DNA from: Pseudomonas shahriarae
Lineage (GTDB): Bacteria; Pseudomonadota; Gammaproteobacteria; Pseudomonadales; Pseudomonadaceae
Direction of reading: 5' to 3'
Assembly: GCF_014268455.2 (NCBI RefSeq)
Contig: NZ_CP077085.1
Span: 4,815,001 to 4,879,000, forward strand
DNA: 64,000 nt
This document shows, one piece after another, positions 56,944-64,000 of this stretch (its first letter is position 1; the number at the start of each line of letters is the position of its first letter). The notes beneath the pieces are model-generated. The model was not told where the DNA came from and did no database searches. It saw only the letters and a list, made by a program, of their open reading frames with translations. A program made the position numbers and the translations under genes.

Positions 56944-57876
56944 TCAACCACGGGGCAGGAACACATCGGCCAGCAGTTGATTGCGCGGCAAGCCAGCCAG
57001 GAACAGGCGCTTGGAAAAGGCCTCGACACTGCTGGGGTGCCCGCAGAGTAAGGCCAGGGTTTGCCGGGAAACAAGCCGCAGTTGCGCCAAAGCCTCGGTC
57101 AACTGCGCCGCCGTCCACAGCTCCACACTGAGGCTGGGATGGCTCGCGGCCAGTTGCCTCAGGGGCTCGGCCAGATAATGGCTATCAGCATCATGGGCCA
57201 GGTGAATCACGCGAATGGCGCCCTGGTGATCCTGGCGCAACGCCTCACGCAACACGCCCCACAACGGGCCCATTCCGGTGCCGGATGCCAGCAGCCACAG
57301 CGGCCGGGATTGCCAGTCCGGATCGTAGTGCAACGCGCCGCCGCGCAACTCGCCCAGGCGCAATGGATCGCCGGCCTGTAACTGCCGCGCAAGGTCGCTG
57401 AATTCGCCGGGCAGGCGGCAATCGAGGTGGAACTCCAGGAACGGATCTTCCTCGGGCAGGCTGGCCAGGGAATACGGCCGCGCCACCGTGCCCGCCCACA
57501 ACACCAGGTGCTGGCCGGCCCGGTAGCGCAACCCACGTTCCGCTTGCAGGCGCAGGCGCAACACTGTCGGGTTCAGCCAGTCGGCGCTCAGCACCGTTGC
57601 CGCCGCGCCGTCGCGCAAGGGGTCAAAGGTCTCGACCTGTACATCGCCCACGACCTGGCACTGGCAGGCCAGACGCCAACCGTCCTGGCGTTGTGCCGGG
57701 TTCAGGGCATCGGGCTGCTTGTCGTCAACCTCGCCCTGGCAGCGCACCAAACACGCATGGCAACTGCCCGCGCGACAACTGTAGGGCACAGCCACACCGG
57801 CCTGGTTCAAGGCATCCAGCAGATTGCTGCCGGTGGAGACCGACCAGCGGCGTTCGCCGACGTGCAGTTCAGGCAT
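56944..57876 (-). CDS. Ferredoxin-type [2Fe-2S] oxidoreductase with FNR domain
   Basis: 310 residues from MPELHVGERRW, which yields a complete N-terminal plant-type ferredoxin domain with cluster ligands C34, C39, C42 and C71 or C73 (motif CRAGSCHACLVRC), then a ferredoxin-reductase-like FAD domain (RPYSLASLPEEDPFLEFHLD) and an NAD(P) domain (WLLASGTGMGPLWGVLREAL). The layout is that of the reductase subunits of soluble oxygenases, or a stand-alone vanillate-demethylase-like reductase; partner unknown. Directly upstream of the hydratase gene on the same strand (28 bases), so they may be cotranscribed. In PAO1 the same gene, PA4331, is followed by sadC, which is absent here. Confidence 0.9.
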   Translation of the reverse strand: MPELHVGERRWSVSTGSNLLDALNQAGVAVPYSCRAGSCHACLVRCQGEVDDKQPDALNPAQRQDGWRLACQCQVVGDVQVETFDPLRDGAAATVLSADWLNPTVLRLRLQAERGLRYRAGQHLVLWAGTVARPYSLASLPEEDPFLEFHLDCRLPGEFSDLARQLQAGDPLRLGELRGGALHYDPDWQSRPLWLLASGTGMGPLWGVLREALRQDHQGAIRVIHLAHDADSHYLAEPLRQLAASHPSLSVELWTAAQLTEALAQLRLVSRQTLALLCGHPSSVEAFSKRLFLAGLPRNQLLADVFLPRG

Positions 57877-58124
57877 GAAAGGCCTCGCATCAAAATGTGC
57901 GATCACTGTAACTGCTTTTTGCAGGCGTCGGCTCCTCCAGGAGGGTGGTCGGCAGCGTTTGACCATCGTCGGGTGTATCGGCCATCGCGCCGGGTTATAC
58001 TGCCGCGCCTTTTTAGCGTCGCGCCAGCACTACCCGGCGTGCCTTGGAAAAGGTGGCTTCAGCGACCGATGCACCCATCTGAAGCCACCTTTATTGAATG
58101 TTCCCTTATAGAGGAGCGCGACTC

Positions 58125-59648
58125 ATGACCGTGATCAAGCAAGACGACCTGATTCAGAGCGTTGCCGACGCCCTGCAATTCATTTCCTACTACCACCCCG
58201 TTGACTTCATCCAGGCGATGCACGAGGCCTACCTGCGCGAAGAATCGCCGGCAGCCCGTGACTCCATGGCGCAGATCCTGATCAACTCGCGCATGTGTGC
58301 CACCGGCCACCGCCCGATCTGCCAGGACACCGGGATCGTCACCGTGTTCGTACGCGTGGGCATGGATGTGCGTTGGGATGGCGCCACCATGGGCCTGGAC
58401 GACATGATCAACGAAGGCGTGCGTCGCGCCTACAACCTGCCGGAAAACGTCCTGCGCGCCTCGATCCTCGCCGACCCGGCCGGTGCGCGCAAAAACACCA
58501 AGGACAACACCCCGGCCGTGATCCACTACTCCATCGTCCCGGGTAACACCGTGGAAGTGGACGTGGCCGCCAAAGGCGGTGGTTCCGAGAACAAGTCGAA
58601 AATGGCCATGCTCAACCCGTCCGACTCGATTGTCGACTGGGTGCTCAAGACCGTTCCGACCATGGGCGCCGGCTGGTGCCCACCGGGCATGCTCGGCATC
58701 GGCATCGGCGGCACCGCCGAGAAAGCCGCAGTGATGGCCAAGGAGGTGTTGATGGAATCCATCGACATCCACGAGCTGAAAAAGCGCGGCCCGTCCAACC
58801 GTATCGAAGAGATGCGCCTGGAGCTGTTCGAGAAGGTCAACCAACTGGGGATCGGCGCCCAGGGCCTGGGTGGCCTGACCACCGTGCTCGACGTGAAGAT
58901 CATGGACTACCCGACCCACGCCGCCTCGTTGCCGGTGTGCATGATCCCCAACTGCGCCGCCACCCGTCACGCGCACTTCGTGCTCGACGGCTCCGGCCCG
59001 GCCTCGCTGGAAGCGCCACCGCTGGACGCGTACCCGGAAATCGTCTGGGAAGCCGGCCCGTCGGCCCGTCGCGTCAACCTCGACACCCTGACCCCGGAAG
59101 ACGTGCAAAGCTGGAAGCCGGGCGAAACCGTCCTGCTCAACGGCAAGATGCTCACCGGTCGCGACGCGGCGCACAAGCGCATGGTCGAGATGCTGAACAA
59201 GGGTGAAACCCTGCCGGTGGACCTCAAGGGTCGCTTTATCTACTACGTCGGCCCGGTAGATCCGGTGCGCGAAGAAGTGGTTGGCCCGGCTGGCCCGACC
59301 ACCGCCACGCGGATGGACAAGTTCACCCGCCAGATCCTCGAACAAACCGGCCTGCTGGGCATGATCGGCAAATCCGAGCGCGGCCCGACCGCCATCGAAG
59401 CGATCAAGGACCACAAGGCCGTGTACCTGATGGCCGTCGGCGGCGCTGCTTACCTGGTGGCGCAAGCCATCAAGAAGTCGCGCGTGGTCGCTTTCGCCGA
59501 ACTGGGCATGGAAGCGATCTACGAGTTCGACGTCAAGGACATGCCGGTCACTGTTGCCGTCGACAGCAAGGGCGAGTCGGTACACATCACTGGCCCTGCC
59601 ATCTGGCAGAAAAAGATCAGTGAGAGCCTGGCGGTAGAGGTGCAGTAA
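58125..59648 (+). CDS. fumA: Class I fumarate hydratase
   Basis: Reversible hydration of fumarate to malate in the TCA cycle using an oxygen-sensitive [4Fe-4S] cluster. 507 residues from MTVIKQDDLIQSVA with GAGGAG in front; in-frame codons upstream are poor. The two-domain class I layout is intact, with CQDTGIVTVFV, IPNCAATRHAHF and the C-terminal beta domain (GRFIYYVGPVDPVREEVVGPAGPTTATRMDKF). Corresponds to PA4333. Terminator follows. Confidence 0.95.
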   Translation: MTVIKQDDLIQSVADALQFISYYHPVDFIQAMHEAYLREESPAARDSMAQILINSRMCATGHRPICQDTGIVTVFVRVGMDVRWDGATMGLDDMINEGVRRAYNLPENVLRASILADPAGARKNTKDNTPAVIHYSIVPGNTVEVDVAAKGGGSENKSKMAMLNPSDSIVDWVLKTVPTMGAGWCPPGMLGIGIGGTAEKAAVMAKEVLMESIDIHELKKRGPSNRIEEMRLELFEKVNQLGIGAQGLGGLTTVLDVKIMDYPTHAASLPVCMIPNCAATRHAHFVLDGSGPASLEAPPLDAYPEIVWEAGPSARRVNLDTLTPEDVQSWKPGETVLLNGKMLTGRDAAHKRMVEMLNKGETLPVDLKGRFIYYVGPVDPVREEVVGPAGPTTATRMDKFTRQILEQTGLLGMIGKSERGPTAIEAIKDHKAVYLMAVGGAAYLVAQAIKKSRVVAFAELGMEAIYEFDVKDMPVTVAVDSKGESVHITGPAIWQKKISESLAVEVQ

Positions 59649-59668
59649 GCACTTCCCCGCAGGGATAG

Positions 59669-59705
59669 AAGGCGACTGTGGCTCCATGCCGCAGTCGCCT
59701 TTTTT
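59669..59705 (+). terminator. Terminator of fumarase gene
   Basis: Stem AAGGCGACTGTGG.../CCGCAGTCGCCTT with loop ctccatg, followed by T6. Confidence 0.92.
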
Positions 59706-59719
59706 ATGACCGACGATTT

Positions 59720-59805
59720 TGTGGGAGCGGGCTTGCCCGCGATGCAGGCACTGCGGTCTGGCTGCAGAACGCGTCGATGCAATCGCGGGCAAGCCCGCTC
59801 CCACA
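59720..59805. repeat. REP palindrome (GCGGGCTTGCCCGCGAT subtype)
   Basis: Inverted arms TGTGGGAGCGGGCTTGCCCG / CGGGCAAGCCCGCTCCCACA with a 38-base loop that contains an imperfect inverted repeat, between the fumarase terminator and the sensor kinase. Confidence 0.88.
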
Positions 59806-59869
59806 AGTACTGCGCTCGTCCTGCTGCATGGTATGGTGCTCGCCCCCTACTGCAGCTGTTCATTCTCGT

Positions 59870-61636
59870 ATGATCGCGATCCCTCGCCCATTGCGTCTGA
59901 CCTTCTACTCCCTGCTGATTATCGCCGGTGCCGTTTTGGCCGCCGCTCTTGCCATGCGCCAGGCCGAACGCCAGTCCCTGGTGGACGATGCCGGCCGTGC
60001 CAATCAGCAACTGGCGCTGTACGCCAACTCCCTGCACACCCTGATTGAACGTTACCGCGCCCTGCCCGCCGTACTGGCCCTGGATTCGGAAATGATCCGC
60101 GCCTTGCAAGGCCCGCTGGATCCGGCGACCCAGGACGTGCTCAACCACAAACTGGAACGCATCAACGGTGCCGCGCAGTCGTCGACCCTGGAGCTGATGG
60201 ACCGCACCGGCCTGGCCGTGGCGGCCAGCAACTGGCGGTTGCCCAGTAGCTATGTCGGCCACAACTATGCGTTTCGCCCGTATTTCAGCCAGACCCGCAG
60301 CCAGGGCACCGGGCGCTTTTATGCGGTGGGGGTGACCACCGGGATTCCGGGGTATTTCCTGTCCAGCGCAGTGCTGGATGAGCAGGAGCAGTTTCTCGGC
60401 GCCATGGTGGTGAAACTGGAGTTCCCGGAACTGGAGCGCGAATGGGCCCAGGGCGACGACCTGCTATTGGTCAGCGATGCCCGGGGCATTGTGTTTATCG
60501 CCAATAAACCCGGATGGCGTTACCGCAACCTGCGCCCGCTGTCGGCCAACGATCTGGCCGAGCTCAAGGCCACGCGCCAATACGATAAAAAACAACTGCA
60601 GCCCCTGGACACCCAGACCTTGCAGCGCTTTGACGAAAACAGTCACTTGATGCGCGTCGCCGGGCCCGAAGGCAATGCCAACTACATCTGGGAATCCCTG
60701 CCTCTCAAAGCCGAAGGCTGGACCCTGCACCTGCTGCGCAAACCCCAGGTCGCCTTTGAAGACCAACGTAACGCCGGCCTCGCCGCCGCTGGCCTGTGGT
60801 TGACCCTGGTGTTCCTGGTGCTGTTCCTCAGCCAGCGCTGGCGCCTCGCCCGCTTGCGCCAGCGCAGCCGCGCAGAGCTTGAGAGCCTGGTGGAGGAACG
60901 CACCCGGGCCTTGCGCACCGCCCAGGATGGCCTGGTGCAATCGGCCAAGCTGGCGGCGCTGGGACAGATGTCCGCGGCCCTGGCCCATGAAATCAACCAG
61001 CCACTGACTGCCCAGCGCATGCAACTGGCCACCTTGCGCCTGCTGCTCGACCACGGGCGTATCGACGACGCCTACCAGGCCCTGACGCCGTTGGACGACA
61101 TGCTCACCCGCATGGCCGCCCTCACCGGCCACCTCAAGACCTTCGCCCGCAAAAGCCCCAGTGGCCTGCGCGAACGCCTGGACCTGGCGACCGTGGTCGA
61201 CCAGTCCCTGCAGTTGCTCGACGCACGCCTGCGGGACGAAGCCATCGGCACCGTGCTCGACCTGACCCGTCCGGCCTGGGTGCGCGGCGATGCCATTCGC
61301 CTGGAACAAGTACTGATCAACCTGCTGCGCAATGCCCTGGACGCCATGGCCAACAAGCCACGCAAGCGCCTGGAAATCCGCCTGCATGCCGATCAACAAC
61401 TGTGGCACCTGAGCGTCAGCGACAGCGGCGGTGGGATTGCCGAGGAACACCTGAACAATGTGTTCGACCCGTTTTTTACCACCAAGCCGGTGGGGGACGG
61501 GCTCGGACTTGGGCTGGCGGTGTCGTACGCTATCGTGCATGAACTGGGGGGGCGCCTGATTGCTGCCAACCAGGGAGACGGCGCCGTCTTCACCCTGATC
61601 CTGCCCATCGCGCTGGAGGCGCCAGACCTATGCTGA
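59870..61636 (+). CDS. DctB-like sensor histidine kinase
   Basis: 588 residues from the ATG at 59870 (MIAIPRPLRLTFYS). Two membrane helices (about 10-30 and 300-325) frame a large periplasmic double-PDC (dCache) sensor (about 35-295) of the DctB type, which binds C4-dicarboxylates or alpha-ketoglutarate. A coiled coil leads to HisKA with H373 in MSAALAHEINQPLT and a HATPase domain with DGLGLGLAVS. Overlaps the following regulator gene by seven bases. Together they look like the MifS/MifR pair that controls alpha-ketoglutarate uptake in P. aeruginosa (from memory), or a dctB/dctD paralogue; the neighbouring permease favours the former. Confidence 0.9.
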   Translation: MIAIPRPLRLTFYSLLIIAGAVLAAALAMRQAERQSLVDDAGRANQQLALYANSLHTLIERYRALPAVLALDSEMIRALQGPLDPATQDVLNHKLERINGAAQSSTLELMDRTGLAVAASNWRLPSSYVGHNYAFRPYFSQTRSQGTGRFYAVGVTTGIPGYFLSSAVLDEQEQFLGAMVVKLEFPELEREWAQGDDLLLVSDARGIVFIANKPGWRYRNLRPLSANDLAELKATRQYDKKQLQPLDTQTLQRFDENSHLMRVAGPEGNANYIWESLPLKAEGWTLHLLRKPQVAFEDQRNAGLAAAGLWLTLVFLVLFLSQRWRLARLRQRSRAELESLVEERTRALRTAQDGLVQSAKLAALGQMSAALAHEINQPLTAQRMQLATLRLLLDHGRIDDAYQALTPLDDMLTRMAALTGHLKTFARKSPSGLRERLDLATVVDQSLQLLDARLRDEAIGTVLDLTRPAWVRGDAIRLEQVLINLLRNALDAMANKPRKRLEIRLHADQQLWHLSVSDSGGGIAEEHLNNVFDPFFTTKPVGDGLGLGLAVSYAIVHELGGRLIAANQGDGAVFTLILPIALEAPDLC

Positions 61637-62964
61637 ACGCGGTGATCGTGGTCGATGACGAGGCCAGCATCCGCACGGCCGTGGAACAGTGGCTGAGCCT
61701 CTCCGGGTTCGAGGTGCAGTTGTTCAGCCGTGCCGAGGACTGCCTGGCCAAGCTGCCCAGGGATTTCCCCGGGGTGATTCTCAGCGACGTGCGCATGCCG
61801 GGCCTCAGCGGCCTGGAGCTGCTGGCCGAGGTGCAACGGCGCGATACCGATTTGCCAGTGATCCTGCTGACCGGCCATGGCGACGTGCCGATGGCCGTCG
61901 AAGCCATGCGCGACGGCGCCTACGACTTCCTCGAGAAACCCTTCAGCCCCGACGCCCTGCTCGCCAGCCTGCGCCGGGCCCTGGACAAACGCGGACTGAT
62001 CCTGGAAAACCGCCGCCTGCACCAACAGGCCGATCATCGCGCCCAGTTGGAGTCGACCCTGTTGGGGGTGTCGCGCAGCCTGCAGAACCTGCGGCGCCAG
62101 GTGCTGGACTTGGCCGGTTTGCCGGTCAATGTGCTGATCCGCGGCGAGACCGGCAGCGGCAAGGAACTCGTCGCCCGTTGCCTGCATGACTTCGGGCCCC
62201 GGGCAAAGAAGCCATTTGTCGCGCTCAACTGTGCGGCGATTCCCGAGCAACTGTTTGAAGCCGAACTGTTCGGCCATGAAAGCGGCGCCTTCACCGGCGC
62301 CCAGGGCAAGCGCATCGGCAAGCTGGAGTACGCCAACGGCGGCACGTTGTTTCTCGACGAAATCGAAAGCATGCCCCTGGCCCAGCAGGTGAAGCTGCTG
62401 CGGGTGTTGCAGGAACAGAAACTGGAGCGTCTGGGTTCCAACCAGAGCATCAAGGTCGACCTGCGCATCATTGCGGCCACCAAGCCCGACCTGTTGGACG
62501 AAGCCCGCGCCGGGCGTTTTCGTGAAGACCTGGCCTACCGCCTGACGGTGGCACAACTGCGCCTGCCACCGTTACGCGAACGCCGCGAAGATATCCCACT
62601 GCTGTTCGACCACTTTACCCAGATAGCCGCCGAACGCCTGGGCCGCGAGACCGTGCCCCTCAACGGGCCGCAACTGGGGCAGTTACTGAGCCATGACTGG
62701 CCGGGCAACGTGCGCGAACTGGCCAACGTCGCCGAACGCCAGGTGCTGGGCCTGGGCGAGCCGGAGCCGGAGGGTATCGAGGCCGGGCAATCCCTGGCGG
62801 CGCAGCAGGAGGCATTCGAGGCCCATTGCCTGAAAGCCGCGCTGACTCGGCATAAGGGCGATATCAAGGCGGTTCTGGCCGAACTGCAACTGCCACGGCG
62901 GACCTTCAATGAAAAGATGCAGCGCCATGGGCTGACCCGGGAAATGTTTTTGTCGATGGATTGA
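61630..62964 (+). CDS. DctD/MifR-like sigma-54-dependent response regulator
   Basis: 444 residues: receiver domain (1-120) with phosphoacceptor D53 and acidic pocket D9, D10; sigma-54 activator AAA+ domain (about 145-370) with Walker A GETGSGKE (172-179) and the sigma-54-contacting GAFTGA loop (219-224); C-terminal Fis-type helix-turn-helix (ALTRHKGDIKAVLAELQLPRRTFNEKMQRHGL, about 405-440). Coupled to the kinase gene. Expected to bind the two palindromes upstream of the permease gene and to activate its sigma-54 promoter. Confidence 0.95.
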   Translation: MLNAVIVVDDEASIRTAVEQWLSLSGFEVQLFSRAEDCLAKLPRDFPGVILSDVRMPGLSGLELLAEVQRRDTDLPVILLTGHGDVPMAVEAMRDGAYDFLEKPFSPDALLASLRRALDKRGLILENRRLHQQADHRAQLESTLLGVSRSLQNLRRQVLDLAGLPVNVLIRGETGSGKELVARCLHDFGPRAKKPFVALNCAAIPEQLFEAELFGHESGAFTGAQGKRIGKLEYANGGTLFLDEIESMPLAQQVKLLRVLQEQKLERLGSNQSIKVDLRIIAATKPDLLDEARAGRFREDLAYRLTVAQLRLPPLRERREDIPLLFDHFTQIAAERLGRETVPLNGPQLGQLLSHDWPGNVRELANVAERQVLGLGEPEPEGIEAGQSLAAQQEAFEAHCLKAALTRHKGDIKAVLAELQLPRRTFNEKMQRHGLTREMFLSMD

Positions 62965-62978
62965 GGGCCCCCTGAGGG

Positions 62979-63058
62979 CCTCATCGCAGGCAAGCCAGCT
63001 CCCACACTTGAATGTATTCGCAAATCAGAATGTGGGAGCTGGCTTGCCTGCGATGAGG
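62979..63058. repeat. Perfect REP palindrome (GCTGGCTTGCCTGCGAT subtype)
   Basis: Two perfectly inverted 28-base arms (62979-63006 and 63031-63058; core CATCGCAGGCAAGCCAGCTC) with a 24-base loop. It follows the regulator stop by 14 bases and probably terminates or stabilises that transcript. Confidence 0.92.
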
Positions 63059-63070
63059 ACAGCCGCCATA

Positions 63071-63116
63071 AGCGGATTTCCGCTCATCAACAAAAAATCA
63101 TCAGCGACTTTCCGCT
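63071..63116. promoter_or_regulatory. Candidate upstream activating sites for the DctD/MifR-like regulator
   Basis: Two related palindromes, AGCGGA-tt-TCCGCT (63071-63084, perfect) and AGCGacttTCCGCT (63103-63116), whose centres are 32 bases apart, i.e. three DNA turns on one face. They lie about 50 and 82 bases upstream of the -24 box. Sequence is seen, function is inferred. Confidence 0.6.
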
Positions 63117-63159
63117 CAAAAAAATCCCCCAACCCTTCTAGATCGGGCCCTCACCTGCT

Positions 63160-63175
63160 TGGCACAGCTCCTGCT
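63160..63175 (+). promoter_or_regulatory. Sigma-54 (RpoN) promoter of the alpha-ketoglutarate permease
   Basis: TGGCACAGCTCCTGCT matches the -24/-12 consensus TGGCACgnnnnTTGCw with a GG-N10-GC spacing and only two changes outside the invariant bases. Transcription would start near 63187, giving a 52-base leader. Confidence 0.75.
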
Positions 63176-63238
63176 ATAGGTCCAACCAGGCTGCGCTGAC
63201 GCGCGCTCCACAAAAACAATGACATGAAGGATCCTTCA

Positions 63239-64000
63239 ATGGATAACTCCAATACCCTGCCTCTGGGGTCGGCGGCTGCGCCGGCGCAAGCACGCACCAC
63301 CTCCAGCCGCATCAAGTCGATCTTCAGCGGATCGGTCGGCAATATGGTCGAGTGGTACGACTGGTACGTCTACGCTGCTTTCTCGCTGTACTTCGCCAAG
63401 GCCTTCTTCCCTAAAGGCGACACCACCGCCCAACTGCTCAACACCGCCGCGATCTTCGCCGTGGGCTTTTTGATGCGCCCGATTGGCGGCTGGCTGATGG
63501 GCCTCTACGCCGACCGCGCAGGCCGTAAAGCCGCATTGATGGCGTCGGTGCTGCTGATGTGCTTCGGCTCGCTGATCATCGCCCTGAGCCCCGGTTATGA
63601 AACCATCGGTGTCGGCGCGCCGATCCTGCTGGTGTTCGCCCGCTTGCTGCAAGGCCTGTCGGTCGGTGGCGAATACGGCACCTCGGCCACCTACCTGAGT
63701 GAAATGGCGACCAAGGAACGTCGCGGTTTCTTCTCCAGCTTCCAGTACGTGACCCTGATCTCCGGCCAGCTCATCGCGCTGGCGGTGCTGATCGTGCTGC
63801 AACAGATCCTCACCACCGAAGAGCTGTATTCCTGGGGCTGGCGTATCCCGTTTGCCATCGGCGCACTGTGCGCAGTCGTAGCCCTGTACCTGCGACGCGG
63901 CATGGAAGAAACCGAGTCGTTCACCAAGAAGGAAAAAGCCAAGGAAAGCGCAATGCGCACCTTGATGCGCCACCCCAAGGAACTGATGACCGTGGTCGGC
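63239..64000 (+). CDS. kgtP: MFS alpha-ketoglutarate permease (KgtP/PcaT-like), 5' part
   Basis: The gene runs off the right edge; 254 residues are visible of about 435. From the ATG at 63239 with GAAGGA in front: an N-terminal lead of 30 residues, then the metabolite:H+ symporter motif (SGSVGNMVEWYDWYVYAAFS), the MFS signature LMGLYADRAGRKAAL between helices 2 and 3, and a second signature LQGLSVGGEYGTSATYLSE. This pattern is that of KgtP/ShiA-type proton symporters. Expression is expected to depend on sigma-54 and the adjacent two-component system. Confidence 0.9.
   Translation, partial: MDNSNTLPLGSAAAPAQARTTSSRIKSIFSGSVGNMVEWYDWYVYAAFSLYFAKAFFPKGDTTAQLLNTAAIFAVGFLMRPIGGWLMGLYADRAGRKAALMASVLLMCFGSLIIALSPGYETIGVGAPILLVFARLLQGLSVGGEYGTSATYLSEMATKERRGFFSSFQYVTLISGQLIALAVLIVLQQILTTEELYSWGWRIPFAIGALCAVVALYLRRGMEETESFTKKEKAKESAMRTLMRHPKELMTVVG

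Noticed and set aside
56166..57876. Aromatic oxygenase operon suggested by the ferredoxin reductase
   Set aside because: No oxygenase component is nearby; the neighbours are an enoyl-CoA hydratase and fumarase, so a pathway cannot be named.

Overview
The window is a 64 kb piece of a Pseudomonas chromosome, most likely from the P. fluorescens species group. The protein sequences, the gene order (long runs collinear with P. aeruginosa PAO1 blocks PA0958-PA0975, PA4394-PA4405 and PA4310-PA4333, compared from memory), the MvaT nucleoid protein and the many REP palindromes built on GCGGGCTTGCCCGC all point there. Almost everything is core genome. I see no prophage, insertion sequence, integrase or CRISPR array.

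Layout. 1-3.3 kb: end of a glycine cleavage/serine deamination cluster (gcvP, sdaA, gcvT). 3.7-6.8 kb: a cold-shock protein, an RDD membrane protein, nadA and a LysR regulator. 6.9-10.2 kb: an unlinked L-lactate dehydrogenase gene with its divergent LysR regulator (an lldS-lldA-like pair), a RES/Xre toxin-antitoxin module and a lipoprotein. 10.4-20.7 kb: tRNA-Lys(UUU), queC, queE, the ybgC-tolQRAB-pal-cpoB envelope operon, the Holliday junction genes ruvCAB and yebC. 20.8-27.9 kb: aspS, a FmdB zinc ribbon, a ribbon-helix-helix protein, a Dps-like ferritin, a membrane-anchored cold-shock-domain protein, slyX, a HIT hydrolase and an OprD porin.

28-39.4 kb: mscS, yajQ, panE, a hybrid-free PAS sensor kinase, a PduO-type cobalamin adenosyltransferase followed by a triplicated 120-bp REP-bearing repeat, a Nudix/ThiE-like fusion, argJ, secA and dciA. 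39.5-46.5 kb: a HerA-like ATPase, a PctA-type amino-acid chemoreceptor, purU, mvaT and exonuclease I. 46.7-53.4 kb: a compact six-gene operon (RDD, SpoIIM/DUF95, DUF4129, DUF4350, MoxR ATPase, DUF58), followed by a convergent PilZ gene and a small lipoprotein. 54.5-59.6 kb: pyruvate kinase, an enoyl-CoA hydratase, a ferredoxin reductase and class I fumarase. 59.9-64 kb: a DctB/DctD-like two-component pair next to the start of an alpha-ketoglutarate permease gene.

Most interesting regulatory logic: the permease gene at the right edge has a near-consensus sigma-54 promoter (63160-63175) with two phased palindromes upstream, exactly what the adjacent sigma-54 activator would need. The MoxR-DUF58 operon is the best candidate for a conserved but functionally undescribed system. 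The RES/Xre module, the lldS-like operator and the tandem repeat that duplicated the end of the adenosyltransferase gene are further points of interest.
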